From the NCBI GenBank assembly GCA_900543055.1, contig UQQI01000032.1, positions 1 to 16,879 of the forward strand: a stretch of 16,879 nucleotides of DNA, written 5' to 3'. The notes under the pieces were generated by a model. It was not told the origin of the DNA. It worked only from the letters and a program-made list of their open reading frames with translations, and ran no database searches. Origin of the DNA: an uncultured Mollicutes bacterium. GTDB lineage: Bacteria > Bacillota_I > Bacilli_A > RF39 > UBA660. Below, piece after piece: positions 1-7,091 of this stretch; positions within the stretch are counted from its first letter, which is position 1; each line of letters opens with the position of its first letter. The translations under genes and the position numbers were made by a program.

Positions 1-32
1 ATAAAATATATGAATTATCATAAAAATAAATT

Positions 33-59
33 TCTTACAAAAAATAATTATGTTATAAT
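33..59 (+). promoter_or_regulatory. Extended -10 promoter of the first gene
   Basis: A perfect TATAAT (54-59) is preceded by TG at 51-52, giving the extended -10 form TGTTATAAT. No good -35 is visible; a T-rich stretch lies at about the right distance. Transcription would begin near 66, just before the RBS at 71-77. Confidence 0.6.
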
Positions 60-85
60 AACTATTTATGAAAGGAGAAGTTTTA

Positions 86-493
86 ATGAATCAAAAAAAC
101 GATAAAGAAATATTATTTAGAGGAGATCCTATAGTTCAAATCATGGCGACGCCTCATCCAGGTAATAAAATCATATATTTAAATGAAGAAGCAATTAATG
201 AGGTTAAATCATTTTCCGAAGAATTAAGTTTATTAGAAGTAAGCGATTTAGTACTTTCAAAACTATCTGAAAAACCTGCAAATATAAAATTTTTAGCAGC
301 ACTAGAAAGAAGAGGGGAAACATATGAAGTGCTACCTGAAACAATACTTGCTTATGCAAAACACGGAGAAGATGATTATAAAGTAGAAGGCTTATTTTCT
401 AAAAGAATGGAATATGTTGCACCAGAATCTGGAGAAAAAATAAAACTATCAATGACTCATACAAATATTAAAAGAAAAATAAAAAATAATTAG
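86..493 (+). CDS. Unrecognised 135-residue cytoplasmic protein
   Basis: I do not recognise a family. The reading frame opens at 68, but that ATG lies at the expected transcription start and has no RBS. The ATG at 86 has AAAGGAG (71-77) eight bases upstream, so I chose it. The product is charged and has no signal peptide or membrane segment. It looks like a compact alpha/beta protein: an N-terminal stretch with GDPIVQIMATPHPGN (residues 13-27), an acidic helical middle, and a lysine-rich C-terminal tail. It is a single-gene transcription unit with its own promoter and terminator. Protein coding is well supported by the RBS and uninterrupted frame; function is unknown. Confidence 0.75.
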   Translation: MNQKNDKEILFRGDPIVQIMATPHPGNKIIYLNEEAINEVKSFSEELSLLEVSDLVLSKLSEKPANIKFLAALERRGETYEVLPETILAYAKHGEDDYKVEGLFSKRMEYVAPESGEKIKLSMTHTNIKRKIKNN

Positions 494-501
494 ATATCAA
501 G

Positions 502-523
502 CAACTAAATGTAGTTGTTTTTT
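502..523 (+). terminator. Intrinsic terminator of the first gene
   Basis: CAACTA (502-507) pairs with TAGTTG (512-517) around a four-base loop, followed by a run of Ts. It starts nine bases after the TAG stop. Confidence 0.75.
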
Positions 524-540
524 CTTATTTTTATAAGATA

Positions 541-549
541 TGCTAAAAT
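541..549 (+). promoter_or_regulatory. Extended -10 promoter of the XRE-membrane gene
   Basis: TGCTAAAAT matches the extended -10 form used elsewhere in this window (one mismatch to TATAAT). No strong -35 is visible. The predicted start near 556 would place the three CAACC repeats inside the transcribed leader, just downstream of the promoter. Confidence 0.45.
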
Positions 550-559
550 ATTAATAAAT

Positions 560-607
560 GCAACCTAAAATGTACAAAAAACAACCGAAAGTTGGTAGAA
601 CGCAACC
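560..607 (+). promoter_or_regulatory. Three CAACC direct repeats, 21 bp apart (putative operator)
   Basis: CAACC occurs at 561-565, 582-586 and 603-607, that is at exact 21-bp steps (two helical turns). The first two extend to CAACCnAAA. A GTTG at 591-594 is the inverted partner of the middle copy. The array lies between the -10 element and the RBS of a gene encoding an XRE-type DNA-binding protein. Direct repeats with this phasing are a known mode of binding for dimeric regulators such as the LytTR class; here they could also be the site for the XRE protein itself. Regulatory role is inferred. Confidence 0.45.
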
Positions 608-647
608 AGTTTATTTTATATGATTGCTACATGAAAGGAGAAAGATT

Positions 648-2258
648 ATGAAATCAAATTTTGCAGATAATTTAAAAAAAATAAGAAAAGAAAATAATTT
701 ATCTCAAGAACAACTTGCAGATAAATTAGGAGTGTCAAGACAGAGTGTCTCTAAATGGGAGTCATCTGCTGCATATCCAGAAATGGATAAAGTGCTTCAG
801 CTATGTAAAATGTTCAATTTAAATATAGATGAATTACTAAACCAAAATATAAGTGAGGTACATGAAGAACAAGAAAGTAAGAATAAAATAAATAATTATG
901 TAAATAATTTTCTAGAATATATTACTAAAACAGTAAAATTATTCATATCTTTATCGTTTAAAGATAAAGTAAAATGTTTAGTTGAACAATCTGTTGTTAT
1001 ATTATCTTTACTACTTATTTGCATAATTCTTGGAGGCATAATGTCGTCAGTTGTTGGAAGTATATTTGCCTTTGCACATGGAAATTTTTATTATATAATA
1101 TATGGGATATTAAAAGGAATATATATATTCATGTGCTTAATATTTTCAATAATTATAATTGCACATATATTTAAAATAAGATATTTAGATTACTATAAAA
1201 TTGTAGAAAATAATACAGAAAAAAACTCTCAAGAAGATACATCATCTTCTAATAAACAGGAATTAGTAAATGATAAAAAAATCATAATAAGAGATCCAGA
1301 ACATTCAGAATATAACTTTTTAAATGCTATGGTAAAAGTAATGTTATTATTTATTAAATTCTTTACATTATTTATATTTGCTGTAATAGCATTTATATTT
1401 ATATTTGAAGTATTTGGATTAGTTCTATCACTATATCATATTTCAACTCATAGTTTATTTATTGGAGTGTCTCTTGCTGTGCTAAGTGTTATTGCTATTA
1501 CAATAATAATCTTAATATTATTATATTCATTTATATTTAATAAAAAGTCATCAATAAAAATATTATTTATAGTATTTATAGTTTCACTAGCATTATGTGG
1601 TATAGGAGTCGGACAAGTATTTATTTGTACATTAAATATGAAATATAACAATAAATTGTTTGAAAATACCAAGAAAATAGAAAAAACATTTGTTTATAAA
1701 GATGGAATGAATATAAACTCTTGGCATGATTACTATGAATTTGATGTTGATAATAACTTAGATGACAAAGTAAAAGTGACAATAAAATATAATGACAAAG
1801 CATATAAAGTAAATATGGTTGAAGATGAAAAATCAAATTCTATAGATTTATCTTTTACAACTAATTTTAATGATTTTTCAAACACTTATAATTTAATAAT
1901 AAATGACTTAAAAAATAATACTTTAAGTAGTATTGAATCGTCTTCACCTGAAGTAGTAATAACTGCAAGTGAAGAAAATGTAAAAAATATGATTAATAAA
2001 AAGTCAACAAATAGAATGACAAATTTAGAACAACAAGGAAACAAATTTTTTCTAGATGAAGTAGATGAAGATGAACAAACACTTTGTTATCAAGAAAATG
2101 GTTTCTATAACAATTGTGTTTCTATAGAATTGGATGAAGGAAACATATCTGATTTTAAATATGATAAAGATGGTCTTCATTATGATGGCAAAAAATATGA
2201 ATGCTCTAATAATGAAAATAAATATTTTTATTGTGACTATAAAGATTATGATGATTAA
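648..2258 (+). CDS. XRE-family helix-turn-helix protein fused to a multi-span membrane region
   Basis: 536 residues. Residues 6-60 form an HTH_3 (Cro/C1/Xre) DNA-binding domain with the typical recognition-helix stretch GVSRQSVSKWE (28-38). After a charged linker, about five hydrophobic segments follow (roughly 113-137, 148-175, 229-262, 268-297, 302-326). The last ~200 residues are hydrophilic, acidic and probably outside the cell. The architecture suggests a membrane-tethered one-component regulator that could pass an envelope signal to DNA; the ligand is unknown. The frame opens at 624, but the ATG at 648 has AAAGGAG (634-640) at correct spacing. The gene is a single unit, flanked by a promoter with phased repeats and a very strong terminator. 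The HTH call is certain; the output and the C-terminal domain are not recognised. Confidence 0.85.
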   Translation: MKSNFADNLKKIRKENNLSQEQLADKLGVSRQSVSKWESSAAYPEMDKVLQLCKMFNLNIDELLNQNISEVHEEQESKNKINNYVNNFLEYITKTVKLFISLSFKDKVKCLVEQSVVILSLLLICIILGGIMSSVVGSIFAFAHGNFYYIIYGILKGIYIFMCLIFSIIIIAHIFKIRYLDYYKIVENNTEKNSQEDTSSSNKQELVNDKKIIIRDPEHSEYNFLNAMVKVMLLFIKFFTLFIFAVIAFIFIFEVFGLVLSLYHISTHSLFIGVSLAVLSVIAITIIILILLYSFIFNKKSSIKILFIVFIVSLALCGIGVGQVFICTLNMKYNNKLFENTKKIEKTFVYKDGMNINSWHDYYEFDVDNNLDDKVKVTIKYNDKAYKVNMVEDEKSNSIDLSFTTNFNDFSNTYNLIINDLKNNTLSSIESSSPEVVITASEENVKNMINKKSTNRMTNLEQQGNKFFLDEVDEDEQTLCYQENGFYNNCVSIELDEGNISDFKYDKDGLHYDGKKYECSNNENKYFYCDYKDYDD

Positions 2259-2270
2259 TACGAACTATTT

Positions 2271-2308
2271 AAAACTATATATAAAATATTCTTATATATA
2301 GTTTTTTT
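2271..2308 (+). terminator. Strong intrinsic terminator
   Basis: A 14-bp stem (2271-2284 with 2292-2305) around a seven-base loop runs into seven Ts. Nearly all pairs are A-T, but it is long and perfect. It separates the XRE-membrane gene from the J-domain gene. Confidence 0.85.
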
Positions 2309-2315
2309 GTTTATA

Positions 2316-2324
2316 TGATACAAT
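2316..2324 (+). promoter_or_regulatory. Extended -10 promoter of the J-domain/LysM gene
   Basis: TGATACAAT is an extended -10 element with one mismatch in the hexamer. It lies right after the upstream terminator and ~57 bases before the start codon; a -35 is not evident. Confidence 0.45.
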
Positions 2325-2380
2325 ATGCAATGATTCTATTAAAAGTAAAATTTCAAAATATAAAGAAAAAGAGGGATTAG

Positions 2381-3511
2381 ATGAAAACACTATATGAAAT
2401 ATTAGGAGTTAGTGAAACAGCAACTTCAGAAGAAATAAAAAAAGCTTATAGAAAATTAGCAAAAGAGCATCATCCAGACACGAATTCTGATTGGTCAGAA
2501 GAAGAGAAAAAAATGCATGCGGAGTTTTTTTCAGAAATCTCTGATGCATATGAAATATTAATTAATGAAGAAACAAGAAAAGACTATGATGAAAAACTAA
2601 AAGAAAAAAGGTCAAAAAGAAGTAGAACTTCAAAAAATAATAGTAACTATTATGAAGAAGATTATGATTACGAAGATGATTATAGTTATGAATATGATTA
2701 TTTTTCTAAAAAAAGAGAAAGATTCAATAAAAGATTTAAAGATGTAAACAAAGAAATTCTAAAAAAATATTTACGTAAGCATAAAAGAAAGCCACAAACA
2801 TTTCCAGAGTATGCAACATATTTTTTATCCTTTGGAGCAATTCATATATCAAAAGAATTCTTATATCAATTATCAAAATTAAAAAAGAAAGACGATGATA
2901 CTCCTAAAAAATATGTAATAAGAAATAGATATAATTTTACAGCATTTGCATTAGCAATTATTCTAGCAAATGGTATGATTGGCAACAGAAATACTATTTC
3001 AGCACAAGAATCAACTTATGAGACTAGTACTCAAAGTACGAAAAGTGATACTGAACAAGAAAAAACTGATAATGAAACAAAAAATATGAATAAAAGAAAA
3101 AATGAGGTTCAGACAAAAATTCTCTTAACTAGAAAATATGTCATAAAACCAGGTGACTATTTGTCAAAAATTGCAGAAGATGCAGGAATTTCAATATATG
3201 AATTGCAAACTATTAATAATATTAGATCCGCAGATCTAATAAAAATAGGAGATACTCTCATAGTTCCATATAATATTGAAAGCGAAAACAAAGAATTTTA
3301 TACAAAAAAAATAGTATTATTTGATAGAGATTTATCAAAGATAGCAGCCGAATATGAAACAGACTTTGACACACTTTATAGATTAAATGAAGAAGCAATT
3401 GAAAAAGTAACAGATAATACCTACGTAGTTTTAAGTGATACTATAGAAGTACCTAACTTTATCACAACTACTGAACTAAATAGTATGAAAGAAAAAACTA
3501 AAAATTACTAA
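2381..3511 (+). CDS. Transmembrane protein with N-terminal J-domain and C-terminal LysM repeats
   Basis: 376 residues. Residues 1-71 are a J-domain with the diagnostic HPD motif at 31-33, which in this family stimulates DnaK (Hsp70) ATPase activity. A low-complexity tyrosine/acid stretch follows (90-108), then a basic segment. A single hydrophobic segment at about 186-201 is likely a membrane span. It is followed by a Ser/Thr-rich linker and a LysM domain (252-297, YVIKPGDYLSKIAEDAGISI), which binds peptidoglycan-type glycans. A second, weaker LysM-like repeat lies at about 308-358. The zinc-finger and client-binding parts of true DnaJ are missing. Predicted topology places the J-domain in the cytoplasm and LysM at the cell wall, so it may recruit DnaK to the membrane at sites of wall contact (inference). 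Start chosen with AGAGGG at 2370-2375. Confidence 0.85.
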   Translation: MKTLYEILGVSETATSEEIKKAYRKLAKEHHPDTNSDWSEEEKKMHAEFFSEISDAYEILINEETRKDYDEKLKEKRSKRSRTSKNNSNYYEEDYDYEDDYSYEYDYFSKKRERFNKRFKDVNKEILKKYLRKHKRKPQTFPEYATYFLSFGAIHISKEFLYQLSKLKKKDDDTPKKYVIRNRYNFTAFALAIILANGMIGNRNTISAQESTYETSTQSTKSDTEQEKTDNETKNMNKRKNEVQTKILLTRKYVIKPGDYLSKIAEDAGISIYELQTINNIRSADLIKIGDTLIVPYNIESENKEFYTKKIVLFDRDLSKIAAEYETDFDTLYRLNEEAIEKVTDNTYVVLSDTIEVPNFITTTELNSMKEKTKNY

Positions 3512-3527
3512 AAGTTAAGTAAATTGT

Positions 3528-3544
3528 AAGCAAAATATTGCTTT
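3528..3544 (+). terminator. Weak hairpin after the J-domain gene
   Basis: AAGCAA (3528-3533) pairs with TTGCTT (3538-3543) around a four-base loop. No proper U-tract follows, so termination is uncertain. Confidence 0.3.
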
Positions 3545-3551
3545 AAAATTC

Positions 3552-3580
3552 TTTTCAAATAAAAATATTTATGTTATAAT
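3552..3580 (+). promoter_or_regulatory. Promoter upstream of the decayed DUF2798 gene
   Basis: TTTTCA (3552-3557), a 17-bp spacer, and TGTTATAAT (3572-3580) with a perfect TATAAT. This is among the best promoters of the window. It implies a leader of about 75 bases before the ATG at 3663, in which I recognise no known riboswitch. Confidence 0.65.
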
Positions 3581-3662
3581 TAACAAGGTTTTAATTGGAA
3601 ACGTACATTCTCTGGATGATAACGAACAACACAAAAATTTATTATCGAAGGAGGATTTTATT

Positions 3663-4112
3663 ATGCCAAAAAATAAATTTCAAGATACAATATTTACAAT
3701 CATTATGGCAATAATAATGGTATATGGATGGTTATATATATTGTTGCACTAAATTTAGGAGGAGTTACTAGTAAAACTTTTTTACTTGCATTAAAAGAAC
3801 TACCCATAATTTTACCAATAGCATTTGTTTTAGAATTTTTTTATAGTAGGAAAGTAAGCTAATATTCTAGCATTCAAAGTAGTTACACCACAAGATAGAC
3901 CTCAAATTATTACATATTCAATATCAATTTGTATTTGTTGTATTATGTGTCCTATTATGAGTTTAATCGCAACATTTTTATTTAAAACGCCAAGCTTTGG
4001 CATGTGGATATAAACATGGGCTCTAAACCTTCATATGGCAATGTTCTACCAAATGTTTTATTGTGGAGCATTTGTTAGATTAATATTTAGAACAATTTTT
4101 AGAAATAATTAA
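3663..4112 (+). pseudogene. Decayed DUF2798-family membrane protein gene
   Basis: An excellent RBS (AAGGAGG at 3649-3655) precedes an ATG, but the frame stops at 3750. Following the protein across frames gives: MPKNKFQDTIFTIIMAIIMV; then, after loss of one base near 3727, VALNLGGVTSKTFLLALKEL; then, after one extra T in the seven-T run at 3836-3842, ANILAFKVVTPQDRP and MCPIMSLIATFLF. Two in-frame TAA codons interrupt the last part (3855-3857 and 4011-4013), and it ends with LIFRTIFRNN and a stop at 4110-4112. The restored ~149-residue product has the layout of DUF2798 proteins (small membrane proteins of unknown function). Four separate lesions rule out a sequencing slip as the only cause. 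Promoter, RBS and terminator are still intact, suggesting recent decay. Confidence 0.85.
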
Positions 4113-4117
4113 AGGAT

Positions 4118-4140
4118 GGAAGAAATTCTATTCTTTTTTT
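4118..4140 (+). terminator. Intrinsic terminator after the DUF2798 pseudogene
   Basis: AAGAA (4120-4124) pairs with TTCTT (4131-4135), extendable by two G-U pairs, with a six-base loop and a seven-T run at 4134-4140. It sits just after the relic stop codon, as expected for the original gene. Confidence 0.55.
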
Positions 4141-4164
4141 GGAAAAATATTTAATTAATGTCCT

Positions 4165-4192
4165 TTTACATAATATTATTTTAATATATAAT
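4165..4192 (+). promoter_or_regulatory. Promoter of the alpha/beta hydrolase-DUF4186 pair
   Basis: TTTACA (4165-4170), a 16-bp spacer and a perfect TATAAT (4187-4192). This is the one unit with a near-consensus -35 and no TG extension. Transcription from here would start near 4199, leaving a very short leader before the ATG at 4211. Confidence 0.5.
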
Positions 4193-4210
4193 TATAGTGT
4201 AGGTGATAAA

Positions 4211-5314
4211 ATGAATGTATACGATTATATAGATAATATAGGTATTTATTCTTTTGAAGAGAAAGAATTCAATGAAGTAGATGCAGCAGTATTTTCATTT
4301 GTTGCATATTCAAGTTTAAAATTGGTATTTAAAAAAGATAAAATGAAAATAAATGAACTTGGAAGAATTAATGTCGGAATATTTAAATATGAGGATAATA
4401 ATGTAATAGCTGTGCGTGAAGGAAACAAAGTGTTAAACTATATAAAAGATACTAAAAGATATAGAAATTGTCTTCTAAGTAAATTTGAGATAGATGAAAA
4501 TAAAGATATTCAGTTTTGTGCAGTTTCTATTGAGTATAAAAAAAATCATGTTTTTGTCTCCTATGAAGGAACAAACGAATTATTTAGTGGATGGAAAGAA
4601 AATTTATTATTAAGTTGTGAATTTCCTACAAAATCGCATTTAAAAGCAATAAGTTATCTAAATAGAAATTATACATTTTCAAATAAAAAGTTAATTATTG
4701 GAGGACACTCTAAAGGTGGAAATCTTGCTTTAGTAGCCGCAATGTATGCTAATTTATTTGTAAAGAGAAAAATAGAGTTTGTCTATAATTTAGATGGTCC
4801 AGGTCTTTTAGATAAGCAATTTAATTCTAAACATTTTCAAAGTATTTTAAATAAATATGTTCACATAATACCAGACTATTCTGTAGTAGGAATGTTTTTA
4901 GAAAATTCTAACGAAGTGGTAGTCAAAGCACAAACTAGAAGTGTTTATTGTCATAATATAAAATATTGGGAAATTAATAAAAAATATTATTTTACAAAAA
5001 CAAAATTAAGTTCTTATTCTAAAGAAATCAAAAGAGAAATAAAAAGTTGGTTAGAAAAATACAATAATCAGGACAAAATGGCACTTATTGATAATTTGTT
5101 TTATATACTAGATCAAGCAAATATTACAAGCATTCTCGAATTAAAACAAGAAAATAAAAAAGTAATAGATTTAATCTATGAAACAAAAGCTCTAACTTAT
5201 AAAACAAAAGAAATGTTAGAAGGTCTAATAAAAATAATAATAAAAAGTTATAGTTACTCAACATATAATGATTTAAAAGTAAAAGTAAAGGATGTACTGG
5301 ACTTCAAAAGTTAA
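4211..5314 (+). CDS. DUF2974-like (Mbeg1-like) alpha/beta hydrolase
   Basis: 367 residues. The nucleophile elbow is GGHSKGGN with Ser167, preceded by the oxyanion-side motif SYEGTNELFSGWKE (117-130) and followed by VYNLDGPG (191-198) with Asp195. His248 in the segment VYCHNIKYW matches the position of the catalytic histidine in DUF2974 lipase-like proteins. No signal peptide or membrane segment is seen, so it should act in the cytoplasm; the substrate is unknown (an ester or lipid is likely from the fold). A longer frame opens at 4139, but that start lies upstream of the promoter and has no RBS, whereas 4211 has TAGGTGAT just before it. It is the first gene of a pair: its TAA is followed one base later by the ATG of the DUF4186 gene. 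Confidence 0.8.
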   Translation: MNVYDYIDNIGIYSFEEKEFNEVDAAVFSFVAYSSLKLVFKKDKMKINELGRINVGIFKYEDNNVIAVREGNKVLNYIKDTKRYRNCLLSKFEIDENKDIQFCAVSIEYKKNHVFVSYEGTNELFSGWKENLLLSCEFPTKSHLKAISYLNRNYTFSNKKLIIGGHSKGGNLALVAAMYANLFVKRKIEFVYNLDGPGLLDKQFNSKHFQSILNKYVHIIPDYSVVGMFLENSNEVVVKAQTRSVYCHNIKYWEINKKYYFTKTKLSSYSKEIKREIKSWLEKYNNQDKMALIDNLFYILDQANITSILELKQENKKVIDLIYETKALTYKTKEMLEGLIKIIIKSYSYSTYNDLKVKVKDVLDFKS

Positions 5315-5315
5315 T

Positions 5316-5684
5316 ATGACAAAAGTAGAACAGATAAATAAGTTATTAGACTCTTTAGAAAAATCAAAATTTAGAGGTTCATTTCATTTAAATAATAGCA
5401 TGAAAGATTATGTAAGAGAAAAAGGGCTTAACAAGATTGCGAGTGATGCTTATGAAATAATAGAGAAGAGATTATCTCCAGCAATAATAGCAAATGATGG
5501 TAGGCAAACTCCAATGAAACAAACACATCCGGTATTTATTGCTCAACACGCAACAGGTTGTTGTTGCAGAGGTTGTCTTTTCAAGATTCATAATATAGAA
5601 AAAGAAAAAAAATTAACTGATTCTGAGATAAAATATATCGTTAATGTCATTATGTTTTGGATAAAAAGACAAATTAATATATAG
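5316..5684 (+). CDS. DUF4186 family protein
   Basis: 122 residues, full family length. Recognisable family signatures are KFRGSFHLNN (18-27), NDGRQTPM (60-67), HPVFIAQHATGCCCRGCL (71-88) and the C-terminal YIVNVIMFWI. The cluster of cysteines 82-84 and 87 with nearby histidines (71, 78) suggests a metal site. The biochemical role of the family is not established. I chose the ATG at 5316, inside TAATATG with the stop of the upstream hydrolase. The alternative ATG at 5292 has its purine stretch touching the start codon and would add eight residues outside the family core. No Shine-Dalgarno precedes 5316, so translation probably depends on ribosomes finishing the hydrolase gene. Confidence 0.85.
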   Translation: MTKVEQINKLLDSLEKSKFRGSFHLNNSMKDYVREKGLNKIASDAYEIIEKRLSPAIIANDGRQTPMKQTHPVFIAQHATGCCCRGCLFKIHNIEKEKKLTDSEIKYIVNVIMFWIKRQINI

Positions 5685-5699
5685 AAAATAAAAAAAAAG

Positions 5700-5708
5700 T
5701 GTTATAAT
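5700..5708 (+). promoter_or_regulatory. Extended -10 promoter
   Basis: TGTTATAAT with a perfect hexamer, 16 bases after the DUF4186 stop and 20 before the next start codon. No -35 is apparent in the A-rich spacer. Confidence 0.5.
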
Positions 5709-5727
5709 CAAATAAAAGGAGTAAGGT

Positions 5728-6288
5728 ATGAGAAAAAAAGAAATTATAATTTGTATAATAGTTTTATTACTATCAATTGCATCTATTTCAGCTGCTGTCA
5801 TAGTAAGAGATAGTAAAAAGGTCGTTACCAATATAAAAGAAACATCTACTGATATTAAAAACATAGAAGAAGAAAAGGAAAAGAATAATACTGAAAAACT
5901 AAATCATCCAATTGATTATGATGACCTTGAAAGAAAACTTTTGAATCTTGTTAATAATGAGGGATATTCAATTATTAAAAGAAATTGTGAAGAAAAAGTA
6001 GGAAAAGAAAAAAAAGATTATATTAAAACCGATAACACTCATATATCAACAAAATCAATTTCGGATTTATTAATAAAATTGAGGGAAGCAACATCAGTTA
6101 TAGAACAAGAAGAATCAAATGTATGTCCAAGCATTTCTTATTATGTGGCAAGTGATACTAAAGAAGTACTTCAAGTATTTTATTCAGTTGATCAAATTTC
6201 ATTTGTTGTAAAAGTAAATAATGTGGCATACAACTTTAAATATGATGATGCTAAAAGTATAAAAGATTTTATAGAAAATTTAAAATAA
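5728..6288 (+). CDS. Unrecognised membrane-anchored extracellular protein
   Basis: 186 residues, no family recognised. Two lysines/arginines at the start and a hydrophobic segment at about 6-26 give an uncleaved anchor or a signal peptide without a lipobox cysteine. A glutamate/lysine-rich linker (28-58) leads to a soluble domain of ~125 residues that contains two cysteines (87 and 133), which could form a disulfide outside the cell. AAAGGAG at 5715-5721 gives an ideal RBS. It stands alone between its own promoter and a terminator overlapping its stop codon. Confidence 0.75.
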   Translation: MRKKEIIICIIVLLLSIASISAAVIVRDSKKVVTNIKETSTDIKNIEEEKEKNNTEKLNHPIDYDDLERKLLNLVNNEGYSIIKRNCEEKVGKEKKDYIKTDNTHISTKSISDLLIKLREATSVIEQEESNVCPSISYYVASDTKEVLQVFYSVDQISFVVKVNNVAYNFKYDDAKSIKDFIENLK

Positions 6289-6309
6289 GAAGTTATACTT
6301 CTTTTTTTT
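6287..6309 (+). terminator. Intrinsic terminator overlapping the stop codon
   Basis: AAGAAGT (6287-6293) pairs with ACTTCTT (6297-6303) around a three-base loop, followed by a run of Ts to 6309. The first stem bases are the last two of the TAA stop. Confidence 0.8.
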
Positions 6310-6310
6310 C

Positions 6311-6319
6311 TGCTATAAT
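6311..6319 (+). promoter_or_regulatory. Extended -10 promoter of the S51-like peptidase gene
   Basis: TGCTATAAT with a perfect hexamer, immediately after the terminator T-run. A -35 would have to overlap the terminator hairpin and does not match consensus. Confidence 0.55.
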
Positions 6320-6355
6320 AACTTTATACAATTAACAATGTAACAAGGAGGAAAA

Positions 6356-7054
6356 ATGAAAAAATTAGTATTAATTGGTGGAGGAGAAATAGGAAAAGGT
6401 CAAACTTCATATGAAACAGAAAATATAGATAAAGAAATTGTAAAAATGTCTGAAAAAGAGAATCCTAACTTATTATTTATTGGACTTGCAAGTTCATATT
6501 CTGATTCATATTATGATTTAATAAAAAAAATATATAAAAATTTAGGATGTGAATGTGCTTATCTAAAAAAGAAAAATGTAATAAATAATCCCAACATCGT
6601 AAAAAATAAAATATTAAATGCTGATATTATTTATATAGGTGGAGGAGATACTATAAAATTAATGGAAGTTGTAAAAGAGTATGAAATAGATAAACTTTTA
6701 CAAGAAGCCTATGAAAAGGGAACAGTTCTTGTAGGAATTTCTGCAGGAGGAATTCTTTTATCAAAGGAAGGATATTCTGATTCATTAATATTACGAGGTG
6801 AAAGTGATAAGTATGCTTTTATTGATGGCTTAGGATTTGTAAACATAAGTTTTTGTCCTCATTACAATGCCGATGATAATAAAAGAAATTGTTTATTTAA
6901 TGATTTAGAAAATACATCTAAAGAGGTATATGGAGTAGAAAATTGTTCAGCAATAAAAATGATTGACGATAAAATATCAGTAATAAAATCAAAAGAAACA
7001 GCAAACGTTTGGAAAATTAAATTTGAAAAAAATATAGTTGAAGAAAAAATATAA
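6356..7054 (+). CDS. Peptidase E-like protein (peptidase family S51, class I glutamine amidotransferase-like fold)
   Basis: 232 residues, about the family's length. The N-terminus KKLVLIGGGEIG is typical of the fold. IYIGGGDT (92-99) precedes the nucleophile turn GISAGG with Ser129, and PHYN (168-171) carries the likely catalytic His169. Family S51 members cleave Asp-X dipeptides or cyanophycin; this branch of short Firmicutes homologues is not characterised, so the substrate should not be assumed. No signal peptide; cytoplasmic. AAGGAGG (6345-6351) fixes the start. It is a single-gene unit with its own promoter. Confidence 0.85.
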   Translation: MKKLVLIGGGEIGKGQTSYETENIDKEIVKMSEKENPNLLFIGLASSYSDSYYDLIKKIYKNLGCECAYLKKKNVINNPNIVKNKILNADIIYIGGGDTIKLMEVVKEYEIDKLLQEAYEKGTVLVGISAGGILLSKEGYSDSLILRGESDKYAFIDGLGFVNISFCPHYNADDNKRNCLFNDLENTSKEVYGVENCSAIKMIDDKISVIKSKETANVWKIKFEKNIVEEKI

Positions 7055-7067
7055 ATAATGTTATACT
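7038..7067 (+). promoter_or_regulatory. Promoter with TTGAAG -35 and extended -10
   Basis: TTGAAG (7038-7043), an 18-bp spacer and TGTTATACT (7059-7067). The -35 lies inside the end of the peptidase gene; no terminator separates the two genes, so read-through is also possible. Confidence 0.5.
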
Positions 7068-7091
7068 TTATACTAAGAGAGGAGTGAGATA

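Noticed and set aside
1448..1836. Minus-strand open frames opposite the XRE-membrane gene
   Set aside because: They are antisense shadows in AT-rich DNA encoding a membrane protein; no RBS or family resemblance.
3587..3662. Riboswitch in the leader of the DUF2798 relic
   Set aside because: The leader is long enough, but I could match no known conserved core; only a weak five-base pairing is visible.
3663..4112. Programmed frameshifting or stop readthrough in the DUF2798 region
   Set aside because: There are two shifts in opposite directions and two separate TAA codons, with no slippery heptamer plus structure at the first shift; decay is simpler.
4139..4210. N-terminal extension of the alpha/beta hydrolase
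   Set aside because: It overlaps the upstream terminator T-run and the gene's promoter, and has no RBS.
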